Part shown: in pieces, positions 27,382-37,476 of the stretch | Layout: the number at the start of each line of letters is the position of its first letter | Position numbering within the stretch: position 1 is the stretch's first letter | From: Haematococcus lacustris | Lineage: Eukaryota; Chlorophyta; Chlorophyceae; Chlamydomonadales; Haematococcaceae | NCBI GenBank assembly: GCA_030144725.1 | Contig: JASKMD010000010.1 | Location: 3,165,027 to 3,229,026 of the forward strand | Direction of reading: 5' to 3' | Length of the DNA: 64,000 bases | Made by a program: the position numbers and the translations under genes | The notes under the pieces: model-generated | What the model was told of the DNA's origin: nothing | Database searches by the model: none | The model's input: only the letters and a program-made list of their open reading frames with translations

Positions 27382-28995
27382 GGCAGCACCCTGACCACGA
27401 GGCGACGCACAGTCACGTGCCAGGTGGCCTGTGCCGCCACAGTTGTAGCATGTCAGTGGCCGCTTGCCATTAGCATTCAACTCTGATGTGCGGCATGCTG
27501 CACCGCCACCACGCCCAGCTGAGCCGCCATCACGGCCAGAGCCACGGCCACCTCCGCGGCCACCACCACGGCCTCCGCCACGAGATGGGCCAGCTCCACG
27601 GCCCCCACGGTGCGCCCCCAGGAACCGGTCCAATTCAGTCTCCTCATGTCGCCGGTGTGGAGGAAGCCACCGCTTCAGCACGGTGTTTCCCGCATGCATC
27701 TGCACACCACGGGCACGTACACGCCCACCACGGGGCCGATCAGGCCTGCCACTGCCTGCACCTCTTGCCACAGCTACCATGCCTTGAGCCTTGCTCACGC
27801 CTGCCTGCATGGAGACCTGTCTGCCCAACGCATACATCATCACATCATTCAGGTTGCTCCATGGCAAGCCATTCGGCATGACTGCACACTCACGGCGTAG
27901 GTCGGCCTGTAGGCCTTGCACATACATTTCACACAGTGCACCAGCAGGGAAAGCTTGCACCTGCTGTGCTAGCAGCCTGAACGCCACATTGTACTGTGCA
28001 ACACTCTGGTCTCCCTGGACACACTCTCTATTGATCAACCTCTTCATGGCAGTGTGTTGCACCTGGATGGTATCCGCACCCACCAGGTCTAGGAACATCT
28101 TTTCCATGTCTTCCTCTGTCATGAGCCGACGCTCAGCCTTAGCCTGCTCGGCAATAGCAAACAAAGCTTCTTTGAGAGGATCAGCCACATGTAGTTGCAA
28201 CGCGTCAATCATGGGCACACGTGCAACAGCTGCCCATCGTGTCACCTCACGTAAGAACATCTTCACATTTCTGCCCTTCTCTACATCATCCATACGCCAC
28301 ACATTAGGGTTGGGCATAACTGCTCTGAAGCCACTCACTTGGTTCTCGCCGGGCTGATTGGCGCCCGGCCCCGGGCCACCGGCCCCGGCTGCCGCCGCCG
28401 CCGCTGCCTGGCCCTCACCAGCCTGGCTGCCGCCACCTGAGCTGCCAGGACCACTGCCACCCGTGGCCCCAGGCCCACCGGGTGCAGGGTGGTTCGCCGT
28501 GCCCCCTGGGCCACTACGCGCAACCTGGCCACTACCGGGGGTAAGCACCCCACCGGTAGTGCCACCTGGAGCTGTAGGCTGGCCGACACCACCACTACCA
28601 CCAGCAACACCGCCGCCACCAACAGCACCGTTGCCACCAGCAATGCCACTGCCTCCAGCGGCTACCTCTGCATGCTGGCCGGGCTGCTCATGGCGAGCAC
28701 GCCTCCTGCGCAACTCCTGCTCGAGTTCCTCCAAACTGAGCTCGCCTAAATTGCGGGTTGGCGGACCCACAGGCTCTGGCCGGACTTCTGCATGACGAAC
28801 ACGTTCAGCATCAGCGGTCGAGTGGGTCAAAGCATGTGTGTGTTGCATTTCACGCGCAACTACCTCCTGGGCAGCCACCTGCTGCGAGCTCGACCCCGGC
28901 CTTTCCACCCGCTGATGTTGACCCAAAGTTTCACTGCGCTTCCTAAGACGCTTCTCTGCTGGAACTGGTAGCATTACTAAACGCGAACTTTGCAA
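27379..28995 (-). CDS. Gag of the nested element
   Basis: An intact 538-codon frame. The N terminus is charged and includes LGELSLEELEQELRRRRARH; a long Gly/Pro/Ala-rich linker follows; then the capsid-like core (GRNVKMFLREVTRWAAVARV; MKRLINRECVQGDQSVAQYN; FRLLAQQVQAFPAGALCEMY). An Arg-Gly-rich basic stretch leads to the CCHC knuckle CYNCGGTGHLARDC near the C terminus, which binds RNA. It ends with a UAG followed in frame by the protease segment. Because Gag is intact and the LTRs are identical, the element could still be packaged and copied in trans. Confidence 0.92.
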   Translation of the reverse strand: MQSSRLVMLPVPAEKRLRKRSETLGQHQRVERPGSSSQQVAAQEVVAREMQHTHALTHSTADAERVRHAEVRPEPVGPPTRNLGELSLEELEQELRRRRARHEQPGQHAEVAAGGSGIAGGNGAVGGGGVAGGSGGVGQPTAPGGTTGGVLTPGSGQVARSGPGGTANHPAPGGPGATGGSGPGSSGGGSQAGEGQAAAAAAAGAGGPGPGANQPGENQVSGFRAVMPNPNVWRMDDVEKGRNVKMFLREVTRWAAVARVPMIDALQLHVADPLKEALFAIAEQAKAERRLMTEEDMEKMFLDLVGADTIQVQHTAMKRLINRECVQGDQSVAQYNVAFRLLAQQVQAFPAGALCEMYVQGLQADLRRECAVMPNGLPWSNLNDVMMYALGRQVSMQAGVSKAQGMVAVARGAGSGRPDRPRGGRVRARGVQMHAGNTVLKRWLPPHRRHEETELDRFLGAHRGGRGAGPSRGGGRGGGRGGGRGSGRDGGSAGRGGGAACRTSELNANGKRPLTCYNCGGTGHLARDCASPRGQGAA

Positions 28996-29167
28996 AACGC
29001 GACAAGAGGGACTAGAGGGACCTAATGGTACATACCCTCAGTATCCATCGCGTTCAGCTCCAGCTCCGCGTCGTCAAACACGTCATAGTCCGCCATCAGG
29101 TTCGGGCACGTTGTTGCTATATCGATGTCTGGCCAGAAATCTCTCAACGTCGGTCTGGAAGCCAGAT

Positions 29168-29367
29168 TGTTACGTAGCTGGTGTATGGAGGTAGTGCCAA
29201 CTCAGCGGACAAGGGCGATGTCAGTGCCTTCACAAGGCTGTCCGCCTGGGAGTCGAACCCAGCATTTGACACCGGTCATTGGCATTACACTCCGTCACCA
29301 CTATTACGCAATCGCGTCATCACTTTTCCGAGACGCTTCGCTAGCACTTCGACCGGCGTTCGTAACA
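29168..29367 (-). repeat. 5' LTR of the nested element
   Basis: 200 bp, identical to 26258-26457. Confidence 0.97.
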
Positions 29368-29372
29368 CGACA

Positions 29373-30853
29373 CAGCTGCTGGAATAGAAAGCACGGCAAT
29401 CCATCAACCAGGCCCGCCTCCTCACCCTTTGGCGTGACCCGACTCTGCCTTGCAGAATTGACTAGCCTACTCCGACCGCCTGGACCTCGCACCCCCTTGC
29501 AGCCCCACCACCCCCTTGCAGCCCCACCACCCCCACCACCTCCCAGGCCCCGCAGAAGCCTCCCACCCCCTCCCGCCCCCGCACTGCCCCCTCACTGCCC
29601 CGCCAACCCTTCCCACCCCCTCCCACCCCTTCCCACCCCTTCCCAGCCCCTCCCACCCCCGCCACCCCCTCCCACCCCCTCCCACCCATGCCCACCCCTT
29701 CCCACCCCCATCGTCCCCCTCCCTTGTGCCACAGCTGAGGCCCACGTCCAGGTCATCATCCCCCCCCTCCTGCTGCACCCCCCTGGCAGCAGCAGGCAGC
29801 AGGTGCTGGTGCCGCCCCTGACCTGCCCCCCCCTCCTGCTGCACCCCCCTGGCAGCAGCAGGCAGCTGGTGCTGGTGCCGCCCCTGACCTGCTACCACCT
29901 CCTGCTGCACCCCCCTGGCAGGAGCTGGCGGCTGGTGCTGGTGCTGCCCCTGGGCTGCCCCCCCCTCCTGCTGCACCCCCCTGGCAGCAGCAGGCAGCAG
30001 GTGCTGGTGCTGCCCCTGGGCTGCCCACCCCTCCAGCTGAGCAGCAGGGGGTCAGGGCGGAGCTGGACACCAGCTCGACACGCAAGCGGAGGGCGGGCGG
30101 GAGGGACCGGACCCAACAAGTCGAGCAAGGTAACGTAGCAATGGCCTACACACCTTGTGTGGCCTTACAGAGTGGCCAGGTAGTAGGTACTACTCACGAA
30201 GCGGTCAAGCAATGCACCAGCGTTGTATACTTCCGAGCATGGGTGGAGGGGCGTCGTTACATCGGTTTTGCGTGCCATGTGCATTGTTTTGACTGCGGCG
30301 ACTGTCCCTGACTGTTTGCAGAGGCTACTGGGCCACGTCGGTCGCGGCGGTCGGTCGCGGCGAGGCTCGCATGAGCAAAACTGGCATGAATTTGAATGTC
30401 AAGATTCGAGCCGCCATAGCACTCAGCACAGTGCACAGTATTTAATGTTACAAGCTGCACCGCATAGCTGACAGAGTCCTCTATCCAGGGATGTGCGAAA
30501 CCTAAATAGAAACCACGTGGCTGAGACGCGGCGTCGTTTTGATTACCAGGGGTCGGTTTCCTATCATTTCCAGCCATTTTTTGAATGTTGGGGACACCTG
30601 AGTCAGGGTCCCGCAAGGGCGGAGTTGTTTGAATCGGGGGCGGGTGAGTAGCCGGAGGCTCGGGTGGGGTGTTTTTCTGCACGGGTTTGCACGGGAGTTA
30701 AGGCTGGTCAACGCTGGCAGCGTTGGTCAACGCGGGTGCGTTGAACTGCTGTCTAAGGTTTATCGCGAGGTCTAAGCGTTAGCTACGCACTTACACGTTT
30801 GGCAGCTTGCTTGGACTTCGACTTCGTCATGTCGACACCGGTCGGGGACCAGA
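29373..30853. repeat. GC-rich repeats and leader of the outer element
   Basis: From about 29466 to 29735 there are C-rich imperfect repeats (CCCTTCCCACCC-like). From 29757 to 30030 there are four copies of a ~66-bp unit containing CTCCTGCTGCACCCCCCTGG. This composition is unlike the rest of the element and like host intron or gene DNA. From 30130 to 30853 the sequence is more balanced and may be the true leader. The primer-binding-site-like motif is at about 30840-30851 (minus strand). Confidence 0.6.
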
Positions 30854-31158
30854 TGTAGCCGCGTTGACGGAGGCGTAGCGGAGAGAGTAGTGTAGCCGGC
30901 TACTGAGAGGAGTTGCACCTCTAGCACTCGGTCGGTTTGTGTTGCACACTGAATTGTGCCAGTCCGGAGGTGAGCGGGGTTATATAGTCGTCCCCTCACC
31001 GCATAGGCGGTGACGGGTCACGCTCGGAGCGCACATGTCACGGTCCAAGGCATCACCCTTGGCCGGGACATGTGACGCGGTCGCGAGCGCATGTGCGGTC
31101 GACTCGGAAGTTATCGTATCGGGTAGCCAAGTAAGATTAAGTCTTACTCGCTACTACA
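30854..31158 (-). repeat. 5' LTR of the outer element
   Basis: 305 bp, two differences from the 3' LTR (AGCACT for AACACT; GTTGCAC for GCTGCAC). TATA-like motif (minus strand) at about 30980-30986. Confidence 0.95.
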
Positions 31159-31163
31159 GCCGG

Positions 31164-32150
31164 GCCCTATCAAGACCCCATCCACCCTAGCTTCATGCTG
31201 ACCCCCAACCTGAGCAGTCACATTCTGTGTCACTCTTTGACTCCCACCCTGTGTCTCACTCTGACACTCACTCTGTGTCATGCTCTGAACCACACTGCCC
31301 CATGCAGGGTCTGCTGCCCCTGAGCCTGGTAGAGTGGTGGTATGGCAGTCCCCCCAGCAGTAACACGCCCCAGGGGCGGGCAGCTGCGCAGAGGCGCGCC
31401 CTCTCTCCGGCAGAAGATCAGCAAGCTGGAAATGGCTTGGGGCAAGCTGGAAATGGCTTGGGGCAAGCTGGAAATGGCTTGGGGCAAGCTGGGAACCCGT
31501 CAGCTCACAACGCAGGGAGCATAACGCAGGGTGACCCACCTGCTCACACACCGCTAGCAGGTGGGCAGGCCCTCACCAGTGCCAGGCGGGGGCTGCTGCC
31601 CTCCCCAACCCCCGGGCTCATCACCCTCCCTGCCAACGCAGTGCTGGCTGCTGGGCATCCTCTGCCCTGCCTGGCACCTGGGGAAAGCGTGGGGCTGGCT
31701 GGCGGGCTGGGTTTCAGCAATGGCGATCATGGGCAGGATGCACGGGGACCCAAGCAGCTTAGCCAGCCAGTCTCCCTCAACCATGAGTCCTCAAGCCTCA
31801 GGGCCTTGAAGGCCAGCCAGCGCTCCTTACCCTGGCTCGAATCCTCAGGCCTCGGGGTTGCAGGGTTGGATTGTAGCTGCGGTGCGCCGACAGATGATGG
31901 CCGGCGGGTGGTCGCGGGAATGGGACAGGCAGTGCGCGGCTCACTTGCCGCGTCACGAGTGCGGAGTTGTGATGACGACGGTGCGCTGATAGCCGATGAC
32001 CGCCAGCGGGTGGTGATAGGAATGGGACGGGCAGTGCTCGGCTTAGATGCTGCGCTCCGGGTGCATGGGAGTGTGTACGGGGCCTGCGACAAGTGCCGTG
32101 CTATTCTTGGGACCATGCTGTGTGGTTGCTGACTTTGACCGTCTTCACCT
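31164..32150 (+). other. unrecognised open frame with internal repeats
   Basis: A 301-codon frame (31227-32132) without recognised domains. It contains a 21-bp tandem repeat (GGCAAGCTGGAAATGGCTTGG-like, three to four copies, 31420-31500) and a diverged tandem duplication near 31885-32070 (RRVVAGMGQAVRG and QRVVIGMGRAVLG). On the minus strand of 31400-31530 the reading LRCELTGSQLAPSHFQLA parallels LRCELTDFQLAPNQF at about 36660-36710, so parts of this region belong to a dispersed repeat family. Whether anything here is expressed is unclear. Confidence 0.3.
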
Positions 32151-32660
32151 GCTGCTGCAGCTGGCTGGCAGGTCAGGGACTTGCTACTAACCTAATACTA
32201 ACCCCAGTCAATGCAGGATTATAACCCCAGCCCCGGTCAACTAGGGAAGAGGGGTCCAGGTCAGGTCAGAAGATGAGGTCAGGTCAGAAGATGCTGTGAG
32301 GGGCTGGATATGCCTGAGTGCCAGTGTGCACAGATGCTTGGTATTGTGCTTGCGGCTGGCTGGGTCGGCACGACTGGGTTGCATTGGTTGAAAGATTACT
32401 GCAAGGTAAGGTGGAGCATTGGTGGTGCATTGGTAATGGCATTTCGGCCCTGTGCACCTCCGAGCAGAATCAAATGATTATGTGAATACACCTCGTGGCT
32501 GCCATTGGAGTACGAGGAGCGTTGCGATACGCGCCCGGAAACCAGCGAGCCCCAGCCACTAAGGCGGCCGCGAGTAGGGCCGTGAATACACCTCACATAT
32601 CGACTAGTACCCCGCTGAACTCCACTGCTCGCTGTAACCTCTGCCTGGCCTTGGGCAACC
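32151..32660. other. no gene recognised
   Basis: Short overlapping frames only. Includes a short AGGTCAGAAGATG direct repeat near 32258-32292. Confidence 0.4.
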
Positions 32661-32840
32661 GTTCTCAAAATTCACTAGTCGCCCACCAGCTAGGAGCCCT
32701 GCCGGTACTCTTTGCCAGGGGAGGGGCAGCGCCTCTAGGCCCTTCCAGCTGCACATTGCCAGGGGGCGCTGCACACTCTCCCCGATACGCTCGAAGATGA
32801 GGCATGGGTGGATGTCCCGGTCCAGCCACCTGCCCAAAGA
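32661..32840 (-). pseudogene. Fanzor/TnpB-like C-terminal fragment, inverted and frameshifted
   Basis: The minus strand reads GRWLDRDIHPCLIFERIGES, then RPLAMCSWKGLEALPLP, and in a shifted frame GKEYRQGS. This lines up with the plus-strand copy at 33701-33840 (KWVDRDCNAAFNLQRAGES, RPLELCRW, GKEYPALG). The Asp of the RuvC-III motif is kept, but the usual Asn-Ala after it is altered to His-Pro, and a frameshift follows, so this is a decayed copy. RuvC-I and RuvC-II parts are not seen upstream. Confidence 0.7.
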
Positions 32841-32960
32841 GGGGGAGCTTAGGGTGGTGGCACTGGGCCAGGTGCAGCAGGGAAGGGCTGGGCCTGGGCT
32901 TGGGGTGGCACTCTCGAATCCTCAGGCCTCGGGGCTGCAGGGTTGGCCATGCATCACTTG

Positions 32961-33000
32961 CTGTTGTGGAGGGTGACAGAAGCTCCTCAGGCAGCCAGCT
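32961..33000. repeat. 40-bp dispersed repeat (copy 1)
   Basis: A 40-bp stretch beginning CTGTTGTGGAGGGTGACAG is identical to 37811-37850. On the minus strand both read SWLPEELLSPSTT, so the repeat is probably a fragment of a mobile-element coding sequence. Confidence 0.85.
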
Positions 33001-33057
33001 CTGCTCAGCCGGCCAGCCACCCCTGCAGGCACCTCCCTGGTGGCCATCTAGCGGCAT

Positions 33058-33904
33058 ATGGCCGTCACCCTGGCCACTTGGGAGGCAGTGGGGGGGGAGT
33101 ACCTGCATCCCAAGTGGGCTGAGCAGAAGATGAGGCTGCATGGTGCGCAGGAGAAAGTCCTGGAGCGCTTCTTCAAAAAGGTGAGAGTGCCAAGGGTAGG
33201 GGGGGAGGGGCAGGTGCTAGGTGCCCATGTCCCCAATCCATTGAAGGATGCCATTTGAATTGTGTGCCTTGTGTGTCATGCAGTTGGAGGAGGAGGCAGC
33301 CAGCGTGTCCCAGCAGCAGTGCGGGGCCCGCAAGCAGCTGGTGGTGTTCTTTGGCAACGCAGGCATTGGCACCCGGGGTGGGTGGGGGGCCAAAGCTGTG
33401 CTGCAGGCCTGCCGCAAGGTGGTAGAGAGGCCCAACAGCGGCAAGCCAACTGACAGGGTGCCAGGCACGGTGGTGACAGTGGATGAGTTCCGCACCAGCA
33501 GGGCCAGCTCAATCATGAACAGCCCCCAGCCCTGTGAGGAGGAGCTGGACAGCAGCAAGCCCACCAGGCCTGAGGACTGGAAGCCCAAGCCAGGTCATGT
33601 GCAGGACCGCTTGTTGCGGTCAGCCTGGAGCCAGCGGTTTGAGGCGCCAGTGCGGGGGCTCATGCGGTGCCCTTTGCTGGCCCAGGCCACCCCTGGTGAG
33701 CTTGGCAAATGGGTGGACAGGGACTGCAACGCAGCCTTCAACCTCCAGCGGGCAGGGGAGAGCAAGTGGCGCCCACTGGAGCTGTGCAGGTGGCAACACC
33801 GAGCAAGGCTTCCTGCCCAGGGCAAGGAGTACCCAGCATTGGGCTTCAAGGAGCTGCGAGACCGAGCCCCCAAGGCCCTAGCCCAACTGCCTGTAGCACA
33901 GTAG
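33058..33904 (+). pseudogene. Fanzor/TnpB-like RuvC nuclease, 5'-truncated
   Basis: Two exons join in phase 0 (33058-33180 and 33284-33904, acceptor CATGCAG). Exon 1: KWAEQKMRLHGAQEKVLERF, a helical segment. Exon 2: KQLVVFFGNAGIGTRGGWG, then VVTVDEFRTSRASSIMN (the RuvC-II Glu, with a degenerate zinc-finger region), QPCEEELD, and after a linker GKWVDRDCNAAFNLQRAGES (RuvC-III Asp followed by Asn-Ala), RPLELCRW and a GKEYPALGFK tail. This is the C-terminal half of eukaryotic TnpB homologues (Fanzor), RNA-guided nucleases carried by transposons. The RuvC-I Asp and the N-terminal RNA/DNA-binding part are not found upstream to 31.2 kb, so I call it truncated, though the visible half has no stop or frameshift. 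A hAT-type MITE lies 9 bp after the stop codon; its target duplication starts at 33906. Confidence 0.75.
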
Positions 33905-33913
33905 CATGTCCAC

Positions 33914-34216
33914 CATTTTTTTCGCCTTACATATAGCGACCGCTATAAAAAGCGACATTTCAGGGGTCCTATTGCGCTATGAAATGGTCGCTTTTCGAGC
34001 TTCACTACCTCGCACTGCGCTATGAAAATTGGGATATGAAAATTGGGAAAAACGGTTTACCCTGAGGTTTTGCGTATTTTAGCGTAGTTTTCGCTCAATT
34101 TTCTACCTGAGCGATGTTCTGAAGTAGGGTCGAGCTATAAAATCAGGGGTATGAACCTATGCCATGTCACTTTGAGCTATAGATCATGCATCCGGGCGAA
34201 ACGAAAAAAAACACTG
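33914..34216. mobile_element. hAT-type MITE, 303 bp, TSD ATGTCCAC
   Basis: AT-rich insert with ends CATTTTTTTCG and CGAAAAAAAACACTG, flanked by the perfect 8-bp repeat ATGTCCAC (33906-33913 and 34217-34224). The right end in reverse, CAGTGTTTTTTTTCG, is very like the left end of the MITE at 14404, so both probably belong to one family. Inside, 33950-33996 holds a hairpin (AGCGACATTTCA / TGAAATGGTCGCT). Non-coding. Confidence 0.8.
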
Positions 34217-34224
34217 ATGTCCAC

Positions 34225-36345
34225 TAGGCAATGCTTAAGCTGTTGCTTTCATAAGCATGTGTTTCATGAGCATGTGTTTCATGCCAACATAGATTTCCCG
34301 GCCTTCGGGTTGGGGTAGCGAATCAGGTATTGGTGCCGGATGCTTGCTGCATGCAAACAGACCGGATTACAGATACCGCAGCCCTTGCCCATAATAGTAG
34401 GGGAAACATGCGGCTGGGGGTGGCACTAGATCTTTGCAGCTCCGCGGCACTTGCGGCATCAGCCATTCACGTTACATCCCATCGTGCATGAAGGCTCTGT
34501 GAGGGCAGCCGGGCAGCCTATCGGGTAACTGGCTTTAGTGGTGTCAACCAGCTCATTTCTATCCTTGTCCCTCCCTGTCCCTGCCTCCTCACTAGAGCCT
34601 CACTGCCTCCTCGTGGTCTTGGCTTTCCTCGGGACTCGAGTAGTGGACCGGCAGATGTTAGATAGATGTAGATAGATGTAAGAATCCACCTCCGTGTCCT
34701 GTTACACTTAATGCTGCACCGAGGCGTGCCATTGAGGAGCTGTAGCAGAGAAGCCAGAGTTCTTACCCTGTCTGGCTGGACCAGACCTTCTGTGTAGGAG
34801 ATCAGAAAACTCATCTCCGTGTTTGGAAAGGAGTGAGGATGAGCTACTTAGGCTCAGGCTTTCCTAGGACTCTCCTTTAGTAGTGAGGCAAGGGCTTTAG
34901 TAGTGGAGAAATGGAGCAGCAGACACCAGGAATGTCAGGAACAATGCGCCATCGTGTCTCGTTACACTCCGCCAGGGCATTGAGCTGCCAAGCAGCCGAA
35001 TGGAAGTATGCGCGGCACTCCCAGACAAACCCCAGACATCAAATTGCACACCATGTCGTCCGATAGCCCATCACCAGCCCGTACACAACGCCATGGCGCC
35101 CACCACCACCACAGCTGCTCCCACCACATTATGTTGAAAATGACCATGCCCGGCACCAGCAATAGCACCAGCAGCCTGAGGGTGGACCCCAAAATGTATG
35201 GCAGTGCCACTAGCAGCCGCAGCACCAGACTTAGCACCCAGGACGCGTGGCAGAGGGAGACACCCAAACCGTGTTGAACCCAGAACCCAGACAATGGGGG
35301 AAAACAGGGAGGCTGACACTCACACCCCTGCATTCACCACTTGCTTGCCACTCCGTGTTTAGCATAAAAAGGGGGCAGCCCAGCCCAGCCCAGCCCAGCC
35401 CAGCCCAGCCAAGTGCTTTGTCTGCATGACAATCATGGGTGGCACCATTAGAGCGACAGCAGCGGCAGCAGCAACAGCCAAACTATGCCACTGCTAGGCT
35501 TGCATGGCAGGTCCATGGTCAATACAGGGAGGGCATCACCCCCAGGACCTCCCCAGCCCCAATGACCCTCACTTGCTCGCCCTGTTTCAATGTAGGGTTT
35601 GGTGCATCATGTGCAGCACCATGAACAGCTAGCACGCGCACAGTGGTTCAGGCAGCTGCCACAGGGTGGGGGGAAGAAGAGAAGTGTAAAACTAGCTAAC
35701 CAACTAGCTGCCATGCTCCATGACCGAGACATAAATGTTCTCCATGACCCCTCACTCCCTCAATAGTCTCCCACACAGATATCACCTACAGATGCTCGCT
35801 GTTGGCACAGGCTCGAATCCCACACAGCGCACCATATCCGTAACCAAGCAGGCATGGCGACCCCAATGCAATATGCTCAAGCTTGGTCAAGCTCCACTGA
35901 GGTCAAGCTCCACAGAATGCCGGCGGCCAGCCAGGAGCATCCTGGCCTAGCATAATGCTCAACTGCCCACCCTGAGGATGCACTGCCTAAGCAACACAAA
36001 CAGCGTAATAGTCCTAGTCCTAGTCGGTTGGGCCACATGTCGGCAAATGATGCAAGCATGATAATGATAAGGAGGATGGGGATGATGATACCTAGCCGGT
36101 CATGCCAAGCTCCGGGTCACGGCTTTATTGTCGGTCCACCTCTACTTCTATCTAGTACACGCCCCGGGGCTCGTCGTGGTGCATGGTGCAAGCCACACCT
36201 CTAGTGTGATGCGCCAGCGCCTCAGTTGCTGCATATCAGTGGGCTGCTGCTTGCCTCCTGTAATTGCCCCCAGGGCCTGTTGCATGGCAGATGCTGCAGC
36301 TTCGTATTTCACACATCATGTGTGACATGCATGACACGCTGCACA
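34225..36345. other. no gene recognised
   Basis: No splice-consistent coding sequence. There are short repeats (TAGATGTAGATAGATG near 34655-34680; (CCCAG)n at about 35378-35410) and a pair of CATATCAGTGGGCTGCTG-like blocks near 36233 and 36342. The minus-strand 34960-35330 frame is hydrophobic and looks accidental. Confidence 0.4.
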
Positions 36346-37476
36346 TCAGTGGGCTGCTGGCCCCCGCTTGGCAGCGTGTTGGGCAGGTGGCAGTGCAGCC
36401 GCTGCCCTGCCCCGCTTGTGCCCCCCCTGCCTGCATGGCCCTGCCCCCTGGCCCAGATCCATTGTGCCTGCAGGTGGGACCAGTCCCTGACCTGCTGCCC
36501 CGGCTGGGTGGGCCACAGGGCTGGGTGCAGAGTTGGCTGGCTTAGGATGGCAGCTGGAGGAGGGTGTAGCTCTGTCCTGCTGTAGCATGTGCTGAAGCAC
36601 GCTGAGCTGCATCCTCTGGTGCAGCAGCATTGGCTGGGCACTGGGGGGAACAATGGCAGCAAACTGGTTTGGGGCAAGCTGGAAATCGGTCAGCTCACAA
36701 CGCAGCTGCTGCTCCAACTGACGCAGCAGCTGGGTCAAGGCAAGGTGGTGTGGGCCAGTCATGTCAAGCTGGGGGTGAGGGGCGCAAGGCCCCACGCTGG
36801 GCTGCGCCCATCCCCCTGACGGTGACCCTTTTGCTTGCCCTGCCCCTACCCCCTGCCTCGCCCCAGCGGCGTTACCAACCCCTTGCCCTGCTCCCAGCCC
36901 TGACCCTATAGCCGCCCATGCTCCTGCCCTTTGCCCTGTCCACTGTACCCCCGCAGGTGTCCCTACCTCTGCCTCAAGCCCCTGCCCTGTCACTGCCTCC
37001 GGTGCTGCCCCTGCCCTTACCCCTGAGCTTGGTGCTGCCCCTGCCCCTGAGCCTGGTGCTGCCCCTGCCACAGGGCTTGGTGCTGCCCCTGCTGCTGCTC
37101 TTCCCCCTGCCCCAGACTTGGTATGAACACCAGCTGCTGCCGTCATCCCATGCCCCCCTCCCACTGGCAGTGGGGGCAAGACAGCAGGAGAATGGCACAG
37201 CTGGTGCCTGTAGGCTTGCCAGGGCAGCACTGGGTTTAGGAGACTGAGAGGGTTGTTGGAAGAAGGTAGTGTGACCACACCGCCAGAGACAATCTGCTTG
37301 GCACAGTCCTGGGCGTCATTGTGACTGCAGAGCAAGAGCTGTTGCTGGCTTGACAGTTGAGACGGGGAGTACGAGTGGGAGGAGGAGGTTGCTGAGGAGC
37401 TGCTGGCACGCGTGCTGTGGGCTTTGCATGCAGCGCCAGAGAGAGGCTGACACGTTTGCTCGCTGCCTGCATGCAT
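36346..37476 (-). CDS. hypothetical low-complexity protein with a dispersed repeat motif
   Basis: A 376-codon minus-strand frame. The first two thirds are Gly/Ala/Pro/Gln-rich. The segment coded around 36560-36760 looks ordered: HHLALTQLLRQLEQQLRCEL, TDFQLAPNQF, MLLHQRMQLSVLQHMLQQD. The motif LRCELT..QLAP recurs on the minus strand near 31500. No known domain. It could be a fragment of a repeated element's gene rather than a host gene. Confidence 0.35.
   Translation of the reverse strand: MHAGSEQTCQPLSGAACKAHSTRASSSSATSSSHSYSPSQLSSQQQLLLCSHNDAQDCAKQIVSGGVVTLPSSNNPLSLLNPVLPWQAYRHQLCHSPAVLPPLPVGGGHGMTAAAGVHTKSGAGGRAAAGAAPSPVAGAAPGSGAGAAPSSGVRAGAAPEAVTGQGLEAEVGTPAGVQWTGQRAGAWAAIGSGLGAGQGVGNAAGARQGVGAGQAKGSPSGGWAQPSVGPCAPHPQLDMTGPHHLALTQLLRQLEQQLRCELTDFQLAPNQFAAIVPPSAQPMLLHQRMQLSVLQHMLQQDRATPSSSCHPKPANSAPSPVAHPAGAAGQGLVPPAGTMDLGQGAGPCRQGGHKRGRAAAALPPAQHAAKRGPAAH

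Larger units (their letters stand above)
26258..29367 (-). mobile_element. nested Ty3/gypsy chromovirus-type deletion derivative, 3.1 kb
   Basis: Bounded by two 200-bp LTRs (TGTTACG..CGTAACA) that are identical base for base, with a perfect target duplication CGACA at 26253-26257 and 29368-29372. On the minus strand, a primer-binding-site-like TGGCTTCCAGACC follows the 5' LTR after ATC, and a purine tract GGCGGGGGAGAA (26469-26458) precedes the 3' LTR. It keeps Gag, part of the protease, the integrase C-terminal module and a chromodomain, but lacks reverse transcriptase, RNase H and the integrase core. It therefore needs proteins from a relative in order to move. It inserted into the leader of the outer element, so it is the younger of the two. 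Confidence 0.95.
20074..31158 (-). mobile_element. Ty3/gypsy chromovirus-type LTR retrotransposon, 11.1 kb including nested insertion
   Basis: Two 305-bp direct repeats starting TGTAGCC and ending CTACTACA bound the element, with a perfect 5-bp target duplication GCCGG at 20069-20073 and 31159-31163. Reading on the minus strand, the order is 5' LTR (30854-31158), a primer-binding-site-like TGGTCCCCGACC two bases inside it, a long leader, Gag, protease, reverse transcriptase, RNase H, integrase, a chromodomain-like end, a purine tract (AAGGGGGGGCGACT, 20379-20393) and the 3' LTR. Protease-RT-RNase H-integrase order and the chromodomain-like tail place it among Ty3/gypsy chromoviruses. The LTRs differ at only two positions I can find, so insertion is recent. 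Without the 3.1-kb inner element it is about 8 kb. Frame breaks in Gag and near the Pol end suggest this copy is not active as it stands. Confidence 0.95.

Noticed and set aside
29125..30138. 337-codon plus-strand frame starting in the 5' LTR of the nested element
   Set aside because: It crosses an LTR boundary and then C-rich repeats; it is antisense to the element and has no coding signature.
34960..35333. Hydrophobic minus-strand frame as a membrane protein gene
   Set aside because: No splice signals, no recognisable domain and overlapping open frames on the other strand.
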